The notes under the pieces were generated by a model. That model was not told where the DNA came from. It saw only the letters and a program-made list of their open reading frames with translations, and did no database searches. From NCBI GenBank assembly GCA_947449875.1, contig CANFSY010000002.1:1-63475 (forward strand): 63,475 bases of DNA, written 5' to 3'. Position numbers and translations under genes: made by a program. The first letter of the stretch is position 1, and every line of letters begins with the position of its first letter. Below are positions 49,978 through 60,436 of this stretch, piece after piece. This DNA is from Paracoccaceae bacterium. GTDB lineage: Bacteria > Pseudomonadota > Alphaproteobacteria > Rhodobacterales > Rhodobacteraceae.

Positions 49978-51489
49978 TTATTGCAATTGCTGGCCGTTGG
50001 CGAAGAAATGCTTGTCCTTGAACTCTAGCGTCGAGGTGATTTCATCCGCCGTGGCCGAGGTATTGGCAAACATCGCCAGCATCATGCGGCCCTGATCGGC
50101 CTCGTCTTTGCCCAAGATCCCCATGGTCACCAGCGCGTCCACCAGCGCGTTTACGCCGGTGGCTTTGATGTCGATCTTGCCGGTGGGGGCAGGCATGCCC
50201 GCAAAGGTCGTCATGTCAGAGTTGTCAAAGGTAAAGCTGCCCTGTGCCGTCAGATCAGCCCCGCCCGCCTTCAGATGGATATTGGGCACCTCAAGCGCGT
50301 TAAGTTGGCCAATGGCGTTCGGGTCGCCCGCTGTTACGGCGGCGGCATCGTCGGTCAAGTCTTGGGCAAGCGTGACTTGGCCAAAGGTGTCGACGACGAG
50401 TGTCGCCGGATCATGTTTCAGCGCCTTGCCCGGATCAATCATAGCCCAGATGTCATCGGCAAATGACAGGTCTGTCATGTTGATCAAAAAGGTGAAATCG
50501 GCAGGGGCGTCTGATTTTAGAACCGGCACGACCAGATGTATCTCGCCTTGCCCCAAGCCGAAGGCGGCATTGGCCACCGGCAGATCGGCAGAGGCGATTG
50601 TGGCCTCTAGCCCGTTGAAATTGTTGTAATAGCTGACCTTGCCCGCATCTGCGCCCACATCGACCATGCCGTCTTTCAGGCTGCCGCTGATCTTGGTCGC
50701 GGTGCCGTTTTGGGTGCTGGACAGATCAAATGTGCTGGCCCCCATGCCAAACTGGCTGCTCATTGTCAGCCCTTTGGCCAAGGCCACCCCAAAGCTGTCA
50801 GCGGCAGAGCCTTTGGGCACGGACACTTTGGCCGTGGTGTAAAAATCGGCCAGATTGGCGGCCAGCGTATAATCGGTGGCGCTGGCCGGATCGGCCCCTG
50901 TGGCGGTGATTACGGCAGATTTGACGGACAGCTCTTCTTGATAGCTCTCCGCCTCCCCCCCCGCCATTTCGGAATGTATCTGAACGCCGGACAGCTTGGC
51001 CTCGAGTGCTGCGGTCGCGCCCGGATTGGCGCTGTCAGACCCGTCAAACTTTAGACCAACCTCTGGCGCATCTGTATCATAAACAATGGCATCGGGCGTG
51101 CCAGAGGCGGCAATCGTGGCCCCGGGCATCGTCACCTCTGCCGACACCGCGCTGGGGGCAGAGGTCGCATCCCCCCCCGTGGCGGGGACGGTCATTTTGA
51201 CGGCAAAGCTGTCGGGCAGCGTAACGTTGACAGTGCCGTCGCCATTGTCGGTGAACGTCACCGACTTAAGCGTGACAGCCAGCCCCGCGCCATCGCCCAA
51301 GGAAACGTTCGAAACCACCAGCGCGGAGCCATCCCGCACAGCACTGTCCGAGGTGATCGCAGACCCCACGCCAAGGCCGGCATTTTGCCAAGCCTGCCAG
51401 ACATCTTCGGGGGTGACTGCGGCCAAAAGACTTGTGGCAGACAGCGAAAAAGCAAGCGCCGTGGTTCCGGCAAGACTGCGCAGTGTCAT
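49978..51489 (-). CDS. DUF2125-like secreted protein
   Basis: Signal peptide MTLRSLAGTTALAFSLSATSLLAAVTPEDVWQAWQNAGLGVG... Confidence 0.75.
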   Translation of the reverse strand: MTLRSLAGTTALAFSLSATSLLAAVTPEDVWQAWQNAGLGVGSAITSDSAVRDGSALVVSNVSLGDGAGLAVTLKSVTFTDNGDGTVNVTLPDSFAVKMTVPATGGDATSAPSAVSAEVTMPGATIAASGTPDAIVYDTDAPEVGLKFDGSDSANPGATAALEAKLSGVQIHSEMAGGEAESYQEELSVKSAVITATGADPASATDYTLAANLADFYTTAKVSVPKGSAADSFGVALAKGLTMSSQFGMGASTFDLSSTQNGTATKISGSLKDGMVDVGADAGKVSYYNNFNGLEATIASADLPVANAAFGLGQGEIHLVVPVLKSDAPADFTFLINMTDLSFADDIWAMIDPGKALKHDPATLVVDTFGQVTLAQDLTDDAAAVTAGDPNAIGQLNALEVPNIHLKAGGADLTAQGSFTFDNSDMTTFAGMPAPTGKIDIKATGVNALVDALVTMGILGKDEADQGRMMLAMFANTSATADEITSTLEFKDKHFFANGQQLQ

Positions 51490-51631
51490 GAGAACGATCC
51501 TTTGTGGCATATTTGAGGCAAGCATCCCTTGGTCAAGGCAACGGGTCAAGACATAACCCCCGCAAACACCTGCGCAGGCCCTGTAGTGTGGCAAGTTTGC
51601 CAAGATTTATGTCAGATGCGCGCCCAACCGC

Positions 51632-53974
51632 CTATTCGCCGTAAGGCACCCAGACCGTCTTGACCGCCGTGGCATGGCGCAAAAACGCCCGCCCCTCACC
51701 CTCGGCCCCGAACCAATCGCGGGTGCGGGCGTGGTTGACCCAGGTGCGTTTGAGGTTGGCGGTTGATTCGTGTTCCACCAGCGTCGACAACGGGGTCGAC
51801 GAAAACGCCCAAACCGCATCGACATCCATATGCCCCGCCAAGGGCTTGGCCAGTTCGGCATGGTTGCCCGTGACGATGTTGACCACACCGGCAGGCAGAT
51901 CAGAGGTTTCCAGCACCTGATAAAAATCAGTCGCCGCAAGGGGGAAAGCCTCTGACGGGATCACGACTGTGGTGTTGCCCATGGCCACAGCGGGGGCCAT
52001 CAGCGAGATCAGGCCCAAGAGCGGTGCCTCATCAGGGCAAATCATGCCAATCACGCCCACCGATTCATTCATCGCCAAGGCCACGCCGCGCATCGGCACG
52101 GGTTTGACGCTGCCTTCGAATTTATCGGCCCAAGCGGCATAGGTGAACAGGCGCTGGATCGACGCCTCCACCTCCTCCGCGCCATTCTTGCCCGTCATCT
52201 CTTGCAGCCGCTTGGCAAATTCCTCTGCACGGGCCGACAGGTTTTCCGCGATGTAATACAAAATCTGCGCCCGCGCATGGCCCGTGGTGCGGCCCCAGCC
52301 TTTTGCGGCATGGGCGGCCTCGACCGCGTTGCGGATGTCTTTGCGGTTGCCAAGCCCGATCTGCCCCAACAACTTGCCCCGACCCGACACAACGGCCCGC
52401 GAATAGCCGCCATCGGGCCGCGCCTGTTTGCCGCCGATGAACAGCTTGGCGGTGCGGTCTAACCCGTCGACGACAAGGGCGTCAGGCTCTGCCAAGGGTT
52501 TCAGTTGCGCCAAGGGCTTGGTTTTGGGTGAGGGTTTCAGATAGGCCAAAAGCCCCTCCCATCCGCCTTCGCGGCCAAAGCCGCTTTCGCGCACCCCGCC
52601 AAAGCCTGCGGCGGCGTCGAATAGGTTGGTGGCATTGACCCAGACCACGCCCGCCTTGATCTTGGGGGCCATATCCAGCGCCAGATTGACATTTTCCGTC
52701 CAGATCGACGCCGCAAGGCCGTAGCGGGTGTTATTGGCAAGTTCCACCGCCTCGGCCGGCGTGCGGAAGGTCATCGAGACAAGGACCGGCCCGAAAATCT
52801 CTTCCTGCATCAGCGGGGATGCGGCCGACAGGCCGGTGATCAGCGTGGGTGGATAGTAGCAGCCCGCAGGCACGGGGGTGGCGGCGCGGTAGATCTGGCC
52901 GTCGGTGCATCCGTCGACCAAGGCGGTGATGGTGGCCAGCTGCACCGGATCAACGATGGCCCCCACGTCGATGCACTTGTCCAACGGATCGCCCAGCCGC
53001 AGCCCATCCATCCGGCGTTTAAGCTTGGCATGGAAGCGGTCTGCCACGCCTTCTTGCACCAACAGGCGCGATCCCGCACAGCAGACTTGGCCTTGGTTGA
53101 ACCAGATGGCATCCACCAAGCCTTCAACGGCGCTGTCCAGATCGGCATCGTCAAAAACGATATAGGGGCTTTTGCCGCCCAGTTCCAACGTCAGCGCCTT
53201 GCCCGTGCCCGCTGTCGCTGCGCGGATTTTGCGGCCCACGCTGGTCGATCCGGTGAAGGCGATCTTGTCGATGTCAGGATGGGCCACAAGGGCAGCACCC
53301 GTGTCACCATCGCCGGTGACGATGTTCAACACACCTTTGGGCAATCCCGCCTCGCGGCTGATTTCTGCAAACAGCAGGGCAGTCAGCGGGGTGTATTCGG
53401 CAGGTTTCAGCACGACCGTATTGCCTGCCGCCAAAGCCGGGGCCACTTTCCACGCCAGCATCAAAAGCGGGAAGTTCCACGGGATCACTGCGCCACACAC
53501 CCCCAGCGGCTGCAGGCCGGGCTGTTCGGCGGCCATAAGCTGCGCCAAGCCTGCGTGATAATAAAAATGCCGCGCGACCAAGGGCACATCTATATCGCGC
53601 GCTTCGCGGATGGGTTTGCCATTGTCCATCGTTTCCAGCACGGCCAAAAGGCGGGCGTGTTTTTGCACCAATCGGGCCAGCGCATACAGATACTTGGCGC
53701 GCTGGTGGCCCGAAAGCTTGGCCCACTTGGGCTGCGCCCGACGTGCTGCCGCTACGGCACGGTCCACATCACCCGCGCTGCCTTGGGTGACAAGCGCCAG
53801 CACATCGCCCGTGGCGGGGTTGCGCGTGGCAAAGGTTTCGCCCGCAGCCCCAAAGGCCCCGTCGATCCAATGGCCAAACTGGCCCTTGTGACCGGCCAGC
53901 CACGCCGTCACCTCGGCATGGCTTTCGGGAGCGGGGCCGTAAGACATGGCTTCGAAGATATCGCGGACGGTCAT
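51632..53974 (-). CDS. Two-domain aldehyde dehydrogenase, ALDH16-like
   Basis: 780 aa: N-terminal ALDH with LELGGKSPYIVF and FNQGQVCCAGSRLLVQ; second ALDH-like N-terminal half without a catalytic Cys segment. Confidence 0.88.
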   Translation of the reverse strand: MTVRDIFEAMSYGPAPESHAEVTAWLAGHKGQFGHWIDGAFGAAGETFATRNPATGDVLALVTQGSAGDVDRAVAAARRAQPKWAKLSGHQRAKYLYALARLVQKHARLLAVLETMDNGKPIREARDIDVPLVARHFYYHAGLAQLMAAEQPGLQPLGVCGAVIPWNFPLLMLAWKVAPALAAGNTVVLKPAEYTPLTALLFAEISREAGLPKGVLNIVTGDGDTGAALVAHPDIDKIAFTGSTSVGRKIRAATAGTGKALTLELGGKSPYIVFDDADLDSAVEGLVDAIWFNQGQVCCAGSRLLVQEGVADRFHAKLKRRMDGLRLGDPLDKCIDVGAIVDPVQLATITALVDGCTDGQIYRAATPVPAGCYYPPTLITGLSAASPLMQEEIFGPVLVSMTFRTPAEAVELANNTRYGLAASIWTENVNLALDMAPKIKAGVVWVNATNLFDAAAGFGGVRESGFGREGGWEGLLAYLKPSPKTKPLAQLKPLAEPDALVVDGLDRTAKLFIGGKQARPDGGYSRAVVSGRGKLLGQIGLGNRKDIRNAVEAAHAAKGWGRTTGHARAQILYYIAENLSARAEEFAKRLQEMTGKNGAEEVEASIQRLFTYAAWADKFEGSVKPVPMRGVALAMNESVGVIGMICPDEAPLLGLISLMAPAVAMGNTTVVIPSEAFPLAATDFYQVLETSDLPAGVVNIVTGNHAELAKPLAGHMDVDAVWAFSSTPLSTLVEHESTANLKRTWVNHARTRDWFGAEGEGRAFLRHATAVKTVWVPYGE

Positions 53975-54025
53975 GAAAGACTCCCTGTCAAAAGGCGCGC
54001 TTGGGGCAGATGTTTGCCTCCGGCG

Positions 54026-54076
54026 GGGATATTTTTCCAAGTATGAAAGGGGGTTTCATACTTGCCTAAATATCCC
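54026..54076. repeat. Nested hairpin between deoC and ALDH16-like gene
   Basis: GGGATATTT-ttc-CAAGTATGAAA-ggggg-TTTCATACTTG-cct-AAATATCCC. Confidence 0.85.
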
Positions 54077-54134
54077 GGGGTGAGGGCTTTGCCCGAGGGG
54101 CAGCGCCCCTGCGGCGGTGGGGTCAGGCACATCA

Positions 54135-55130
54135 TCAGCCCATCGCATGGCGGTGCGAGGCCGAATAGCGCCCCGTCAGGTGATGTTCCAACTGACGCTC
54201 GATATCGCCCAAAAGCGAGGAGGCGCCGAAGCGAAACAGGTCGGGTTGCAGCCATGGCAGGCCCAATTCGTCTTTCATCAGCGCCAGATACAGCAGCGCG
54301 TCTTTGGCTTTCGCGATGCCGCCCGCCGGTTTGTAACCAACCTTATAGCCCGTGCGTTCGTCATAATCGCGAATGGCGCGCAGCATGGTCAGGGTGACGG
54401 GTAAGGTGGCGTTCACACTCTCTTTGCCGGTCGAGGTTTTGATAAAATCCGCCCCCGCCATCATGCAGACCAGCGAGGCGCGTGCCACATTGCGCAGGGT
54501 TCCGAGCTCGCCCGTGGCGAGGATGGTTTTCATATGGGCATCCCCACAAGCCGCGCGCATCTGGCAGGTTTCGTCATACAGCGCCTGCCAGTTGCCCGTC
54601 AGCACATGGCGGCGCGAGATGACGATGTCGATCTCAGCCGCGCCCGCTTTGACCGATGCGCCGATCTCTGCGATCCGCAGGGGAAAGGGCGACAGGCCCG
54701 CAGGAAAGCCGGTTGACACGGCCGCCACCGGAATGCCCGACCCTTCCAAACATTCCACCGCCGCTGCGACCATGTCGTGATAAACGCAAACCGCCCCCAC
54801 TTTCAGATCGGGCAGGCCGAGGGCCGCAAGCATTTCGGCCCGCACGGGTTGGCGGGCCTTGGCGCACAGGCGTGCCACACGCCCCGCCGTGTCATCGCCC
54901 GACAGGGTGGTCAGGTCGATCACCGACACCGCTTTGAGCAACCACGCCGCCTGATAGTCTTTCTTCACCGACCGCCGCCCGCCCAAAGTGGCGCAGCGCC
55001 GTTCGATGGCCGAGGTATTGGCTTGCACCGAGGCAACCCAGTCCAAATCCAGCGCCATGCCCGGATTGCGCGCATGGGTGACTTGGGGCAGGTGAGGGAT
55101 GGCCGTGGCATCAGGGGTCAGGGTTTGCAT
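54135..55130 (-). CDS. deoC: Deoxyribose-phosphate aldolase
   Basis: VGAVCVYHDMVAAAVECL; DFIKTSTGKESVNATLPVTLTMLRAI; VGYKPAGGIAKAKDAL. Confidence 0.95.
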   Translation of the reverse strand: MQTLTPDATAIPHLPQVTHARNPGMALDLDWVASVQANTSAIERRCATLGGRRSVKKDYQAAWLLKAVSVIDLTTLSGDDTAGRVARLCAKARQPVRAEMLAALGLPDLKVGAVCVYHDMVAAAVECLEGSGIPVAAVSTGFPAGLSPFPLRIAEIGASVKAGAAEIDIVISRRHVLTGNWQALYDETCQMRAACGDAHMKTILATGELGTLRNVARASLVCMMAGADFIKTSTGKESVNATLPVTLTMLRAIRDYDERTGYKVGYKPAGGIAKAKDALLYLALMKDELGLPWLQPDLFRFGASSLLGDIERQLEHHLTGRYSASHRHAMG

Positions 55131-55242
55131 CGGGTTCTCCGCAAGGTGGGGTCAGTTTGCATCGCGGGCGGCTTGCTGGCAAGGTGCGCTGCGGCGTTTT
55201 GGCGGGCGGGCGGCCCAAAGCCGCGCGAAAAGGGGATAGCGG

Positions 55243-56538
55243 ATGGACTTTAGCGACCATTGGGCGGGGCTGTCAGCGCTGGGCCTTTTCTGCGTGGCCT
55301 ATGTGTTGGTGGTTCTTGAGGACATCACGGGCATGGCGAAATCCAAGCCCGTGCTTTTGGCGGCCGGGTTGATCTGGGCGCTGATCGGGGTGGCGCTCGC
55401 CGCCCAAGGGCAATCGGCCTTGGCCCATGACGCGGCCTTGGGCGTGATCGAGGAATACGCCGAGGTGTTCTTGTTCCTGATCGTCGCCGTGACTTACGTC
55501 AACACGCTGGAAGAGCGCCGCGCCTTTGATGTCTTGCGCGGGGTCATGGTGCGGGCGGGTTTAAGCTATCGGCAGCTTTTCGCGCTGACGGGCGGCTTGG
55601 CGTTTTTTCTGTCGGGCGTGCTGGACAATCTGACCACGGCCTTGGTCATGGGGGCGGTGGTCATGGCCTTGGGCCGTGACAGCGCCAAGTTCACGGTGGT
55701 CAGTTGTATTTCGGTGGTGGTGGCGGCCAATGCGGGGGGGGCGTTTAGCCCCTTTGGCGACATCACAACTTTGATGGTCTGGCAGAAGGGCAAGGTAGAG
55801 TTTTTTGAGTTCTTCGCGCTGTTTGTCCCGTCGGTGGTGAATTGGGCCGTGCCTGCGCTGTTGATGATCTGGGCCGTGCCCAAAGGTCGGCCTGCGGCAG
55901 AACAGGGCAGGGTGCGCGCCAAGCCCGCGATGTGGGGCGTGGTGGCGCTGTTTGCGGCGACGATTGCGACCTCGGTTGTGTTCAAGAACGCTTTGGGCCT
56001 GCCGCCGGCTTTGGGGATGATGCTGGGCTTGGGCTATTTGCAGGCCTTGTCCTATGGCCTGCGGCTGACGGGCGCGCGGCGTGGCGACGACGACATGGTG
56101 CTGGACAGTTTTGCCCAAGTGCAGCGGGTGGAATGGGACACGTTGTTGTTTTTCTTTGGCATTATCTTCGCCGTGGGTGGTTTGGGGGTGTTGGGCTATC
56201 TGGCGCTGGCCTCGCAGGTTTTCTACGCAGGCTTGGGGCCTTTGGCGGCCAATATCCTGATCGGGGCTTTGTCGGCGGTGGTTGATAACATTCCGCTGAT
56301 GTATGCCGTCTTGAAGATGGACCCTGCTATGAGCCACGGCCATTGGCTGCTGATCACGCTGACCTGCGGGGTGGGCGGGTCGATCTTGTCGATCGGGTCG
56401 GCGGCGGGGGTGGCGTTGATGGGGCAGGCGCGGGGGGTCTATACCTTTGGCGCGCATCTGCGCTGGGCTTGGGCGGTGGGCTTGGGCTACGGGGCCGCAA
56501 TCCTGACGCATCTGTGGTGGAACGCGGCTTTGTTCTAA
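55243..56538 (+). CDS. nhaD: NhaD-type Na+/H+ antiporter
   Basis: FLSGVLDNLTTALVMGAVVMAL; NAGGAFSPFGDITTLMVW. Confidence 0.92.
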   Translation: MDFSDHWAGLSALGLFCVAYVLVVLEDITGMAKSKPVLLAAGLIWALIGVALAAQGQSALAHDAALGVIEEYAEVFLFLIVAVTYVNTLEERRAFDVLRGVMVRAGLSYRQLFALTGGLAFFLSGVLDNLTTALVMGAVVMALGRDSAKFTVVSCISVVVAANAGGAFSPFGDITTLMVWQKGKVEFFEFFALFVPSVVNWAVPALLMIWAVPKGRPAAEQGRVRAKPAMWGVVALFAATIATSVVFKNALGLPPALGMMLGLGYLQALSYGLRLTGARRGDDDMVLDSFAQVQRVEWDTLLFFFGIIFAVGGLGVLGYLALASQVFYAGLGPLAANILIGALSAVVDNIPLMYAVLKMDPAMSHGHWLLITLTCGVGGSILSIGSAAGVALMGQARGVYTFGAHLRWAWAVGLGYGAAILTHLWWNAALF

Positions 56539-56630
56539 GGCTGCGGGCTTGGCGTGTAGCCTTTGCTTTACTTCCCGTGCAAGACCAGCCTTTAGATGGT
56601 GCGAAGCAATCGCATAAAGGCCGCACTGCC

Positions 56631-58040
56631 ATGACAAAGCCGCATATCGGACTGATCGGGCTTGGAACGATGGGCGCCATGCTGGCGCTGAACATCGCCG
56701 AAAAAGGCTTCGCCATCGCGGTTTGGAACCGCACCACCACCGTGACGCGCCACTTTTACGCTCAAGCCGGGGCCTTGGCCGACCAGATCGTGCCGACCGA
56801 GGCTTTGGCCGACTTGGTCGCCGCGATCGAGCGGCCAAGGTCGATCATCCTGATGGTGCCCGCAGGCCCTGCGGTGGATGAACAAATCGCCGCCCTGCGC
56901 CCCTTGCTGGACGCCGACGATCTGATCATCGACGCGGGCAATGCCAATTTCCACGACACCAACCGCCGCGCCGCCGAAGCCGCAGCCCAAGGCCCGCGCT
57001 TTTTGGGCATTGGCGTGTCGGGCGGGGAAGAGGGGGCGCGGCATGGCCCTTCGATCATGGGCGGTGGCGAAAGGGCGGATTGGGACCGCGTGGCCCCTGT
57101 GTTGGGGGCGATATCGGCCAAATATCACGGCGAAGACTGCGCGACATGGATGGGCCTTGGCGGGGCGGGGCATTTTGTCAAAGCGGTGCACAATGGCATC
57201 GAATATGCCGATATGCAGATGATCGCCGAAATCTACGGTGTGATGCGCGACGGATTGGGGATGCCAGCCGCCGAAATCGGCGCGGTGTTTGACGGCTGGA
57301 ACAGAGGCGTGTTGCAAAGCTATCTGATGGAAATCTCGGCCGCCGTGGCCAAGGCCACCGACGGGGCGCATCCGATGCTGGATGTGATCTTGGACAAGGC
57401 CGGACAAAAAGGCACAGGCCGCTGGACGGTGATCGAGGCGCAGACCCTGTCTGCCCCGATTCCCGTGATCGAGGCGGCGGTGATGGCGCGCAACGTCTCG
57501 GCCCAGTGGGAGGCGCGGCGCAGGGGCGAGGCGATCTTTGGGCCAGCGCCGCAGCGCCTGCCGAAGGGGGCGCTCAGTCTGGCGGCACTGGAACAGGCGA
57601 TGATTGCAGGCAAGATCCTGTGCTATGCGCAGGGCTTTGCGCTGATCGTCGCGGCAGGGCACGAGTTTGGCTGGGACCTGCCACTTCCGGCCATCGCCAA
57701 GGTCTGGCGGGCGGGGTGTATCATCCGCTCGTCGATGCTGGACGATATGGCCCGCGCGCTGGCAGAAGACCCCACGCGCGGATTGATGCTGGCCCCGTTC
57801 TTTGCGCAGCATTTACTAAGCGCAACCGTGGGCCTGCGGCAGGTGGTCGCGACAGGTGCGGCCCATGGTCTGCCGATGCCTGCATTGGCGGCGGGCCTGT
57901 CGTGGTTTGATTTGATGCGCACAGGGCGGGGCACGGCAAACATGATCCAAGCGCAGCGTGATTTCTTTGGCGCGCATGGGTTTGAGCGGGTGGATGTGCA
58001 AGGTTCAGGGCTGCATGGGCCTTGGGGCGGGCATATGTAA
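56631..58040 (+). CDS. gnd: NADP-dependent 6-phosphogluconate dehydrogenase (decarboxylating)
   Basis: MTKPHIGLIGLGTMGAMLALNIAEKGFAIAVWNRT; GVSGGEEGARHGPSIMGGG; HNGIEYADMQMIAEIYGVMR. Confidence 0.96.
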   Translation: MTKPHIGLIGLGTMGAMLALNIAEKGFAIAVWNRTTTVTRHFYAQAGALADQIVPTEALADLVAAIERPRSIILMVPAGPAVDEQIAALRPLLDADDLIIDAGNANFHDTNRRAAEAAAQGPRFLGIGVSGGEEGARHGPSIMGGGERADWDRVAPVLGAISAKYHGEDCATWMGLGGAGHFVKAVHNGIEYADMQMIAEIYGVMRDGLGMPAAEIGAVFDGWNRGVLQSYLMEISAAVAKATDGAHPMLDVILDKAGQKGTGRWTVIEAQTLSAPIPVIEAAVMARNVSAQWEARRRGEAIFGPAPQRLPKGALSLAALEQAMIAGKILCYAQGFALIVAAGHEFGWDLPLPAIAKVWRAGCIIRSSMLDDMARALAEDPTRGLMLAPFFAQHLLSATVGLRQVVATGAAHGLPMPALAAGLSWFDLMRTGRGTANMIQAQRDFFGAHGFERVDVQGSGLHGPWGGHM

Positions 58041-58047
58041 GCGGACG

Positions 58048-58085
58048 CTGCAAAGCGGGGGTTTCACCCCCCTCCGCAGCTTTAC
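58048..58085 (+). terminator. Hairpin after gnd
   Basis: GCTGCAAAGCGGGGGTTTCACCCCCCTCCGCAGCTTT. Confidence 0.6.
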
Positions 58086-58347
58086 GCTTTATGACACGCT
58101 TTTCAAAGGGTTTGATAAGAGCGGAAAATAAACGAAATATAAATCAAAGTCTTACGGTGGTTCAGGTGCATTAGGTTTGATAGGACTTGTGGGTAAAGGA
58201 GCGGTTTTGGGCCTATGCGGGTCTTGTCGCAAATACCTTATGCAAGGAAATCAGTGGGTGCTTGTGGCACGTTTGCAAAAGTCGTGCGCGATTTTAGCTG
58301 CGCGCCACGATCTGTTCTCACAGGTTCAAGGTAGGGTTGTCGGCTAT

Positions 58348-58543
58348 CTCTTCGGCCAAGTGCTTGGCACCGCGCAGGGCGGTGGCATCGTCCCCAACGA
58401 TGTAGCAACCACCCGCCGCCTCGGTGCGCTTCTGCTGGAACAGAACAACGAGTGGGCCGTTCAGCGCGCCAGATCCATGCCACTACAAAATGGCGCCTTT
58501 GAGCGATGATCCTACCATCAGTCTACCCGCCGTGGCCCGCTGA
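58348..58543 (+). pseudogene. IS256-family transposase C-terminal remnant with frameshift
   Basis: LFGQVLGTAQGGGIVPNDVATTRRLGALLLEQNNEWAVQRARSM then, in another frame, LSDDPTISLPAVAR*; resembles IS256-type ...GALLLEQNDEWAVQRARYMTLE...SDDP... Confidence 0.7.
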
Positions 58544-58576
58544 TCAAGCAGGCCCGTGCCGGCGTAGCGGCCATCT

Positions 58577-58891
58577 TCAAGGCAAGATACACCCCGCTCG
58601 GGGACGCGATCTGCCTGCTTTGGCAAAATCGCACATCATCCTCACTTCGCAAGCGCCACCCAGCGGAGGACTTTTCACGGCTGCGATCTTGGGTTTGCAC
58701 AAGATCGTGAAATTGCCCCATTCGGCGCAAAAGTCTTGCGCGCTGATTTGCCGTGCTGTCATGGCTGCATTCAAGGTGTTCAGCTGTTTGGGCCGCTTGA
58801 GACTGATGCGCGTGACGACACCCGCGTGGGAATCCTTGATCAAACCGCGCGTTTTCATACCGGCCTTGAGTTGCGACATAAGGTTCATCAA
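58577..58891 (-). pseudogene. Truncated enoyl-CoA hydratase/isomerase remnant
   Basis: RISLKRPKQLNTLNAAM (cf. LNRPKALNALN) and CKPKIAAVKSPPLGGACEVRMMCDFAKAG (cf. KPVIAAVxGxALGGGCELAMMCD) with the intervening core missing. Confidence 0.65.
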
Positions 58892-58988
58892 TTGCCAAGG
58901 CCAAATGCCAGATCATTATCTACAGCCTCTGCCGTCAGTGGTGACAGGCTAAGCCCCTGTTCTGCCAGCATTCCGCAGTGGGCGCACC

Positions 58989-60170
58989 TCAGACCCGTTC
59001 AATGGCAAGCGCAATGCCCTGACCGCCACCGATGCACATGGTGATCAGCCCGTAGCGCCCGCCAATGCGCTGCAGCTGGTACAGGGCTTTGACCGTCAGC
59101 ATCACGCCCGTCGCCCCGACAGGATGGCCCAAGGCAATCGCGCCGCCGTCCGGATTCACCTTGGCGGGGTCCAAATTCAAGTCACGGGTCACCGCCAAGG
59201 CTTGGGCGGCGAAAGCCTCGTTCGATTCGATCACGTCAAAATCGGCACTGCACAGGCCAGAGCGCGCCAGTAAAGCGCGCACCGCAGGCACAGGCCCGAT
59301 TCCCATGATCGCTGGATCAATCCCGGCGTGGGCATAGCCCACAATCCGCGCCAAAGGCACTGCCCCGCTGGCCGCCACATAGCGCTGCGAGGCTAAGACC
59401 AATGCTGCCGCCCCATCATTCAGACCAGAGGCATTGCCCGCCGTCACAGTGCCGCCTTTGCGAAACGCCGGACGCAGGGCTGCCAGCATTTCAGCGGTGG
59501 TTTCAGGCTTTGGGTGCTCGTCGGCGTCAAAAGTCATCTGGCGGCGGCCTGCGGTCACGTCGACTGCAAGGATTTGAGCTCTAAAATGCCCCGATCCGAT
59601 CGCAACGGCCGCACGGCGCTGGCTTTCCAAGGCGAAGGCGTCCTGATCTTCGCGTGAAATGCCGTATCTTTCCGCCACATTTTCTGCTGTGTTGCCCATG
59701 ATCCCATGGCCAAACGGGTCGGTCAAAACACCTGTCAACCCGTCGATCAGGCTGGCATCGCCCGTCTTTTGGCCAAAGCGAGCGACTTGCACATAATGCG
59801 GGGCGCGGCTCATCACTTCGGCCCCGCCGGCAAGGGCCACGTCGGTGTCGCCCAGCATGATGCTTTGCGCGGCAGAGATAATCGCCTGCACACCGCTGCC
59901 ACACAGGCGGTTCAGCGTCATGGCGGGCACCTCTTGGGGCACGCCGGCATTCATCGCCGCAATTCGCGCCAGATAGGCATCTTTGGGGCAGGTGGGGATG
60001 ACATTGCCAAAGACCACATGGCCGATCTGGTCGGGTGTGACATGCGCACGCCGCATCGCCTCGGCCGAGACAAGAGCGCCCAACACGTTCGGCTCTGTGC
60101 TTGAAAGGCTGCCACCAAAGGTGCCGATGGCTGTGCGCACACCAGAGAGGATAAAGACAGGTTCAGCCAT
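58989..60170 (-). CDS. Acetyl-CoA C-acetyltransferase (thiolase family)
   Basis: [42 protein letters not shown]-type motif; [16 protein letters not shown]. Confidence 0.94.
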   Translation of the reverse strand: MAEPVFILSGVRTAIGTFGGSLSSTEPNVLGALVSAEAMRRAHVTPDQIGHVVFGNVIPTCPKDAYLARIAAMNAGVPQEVPAMTLNRLCGSGVQAIISAAQSIMLGDTDVALAGGAEVMSRAPHYVQVARFGQKTGDASLIDGLTGVLTDPFGHGIMGNTAENVAERYGISREDQDAFALESQRRAAVAIGSGHFRAQILAVDVTAGRRQMTFDADEHPKPETTAEMLAALRPAFRKGGTVTAGNASGLNDGAAALVLASQRYVAASGAVPLARIVGYAHAGIDPAIMGIGPVPAVRALLARSGLCSADFDVIESNEAFAAQALAVTRDLNLDPAKVNPDGGAIALGHPVGATGVMLTVKALYQLQRIGGRYGLITMCIGGGQGIALAIERV

Positions 60171-60436
60171 GGGTCTGCTCCTTTGGGTGAACGACGATGC
60201 CGTGAACGTGCCTCAGTTTTAACTATGGGGGCGCAAAGGGCCGTTGTCTTGGGTTTGCGGCGTCTCGAACGGGGACCAGTTGACCGTTTAAGTTCTATGC
60301 GGTCAAGATCATAGGCACCACCATCCACCGCGCAGGTCTGGCGGTTTCAAGAGCGATGAGACGTGTTTGCTTGACCGTGGTTTGGCTCAATCGGCAAGTG
60401 CGGGTAGGGCACCCCACTGCCAGAGGGCTTGCGCCT

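Noticed and set aside
58238-58483. Minus-strand ORF opposite the transposase remnant
   Set aside because: Reads as an antisense frame of the IS256-type sequence; typical artefact.
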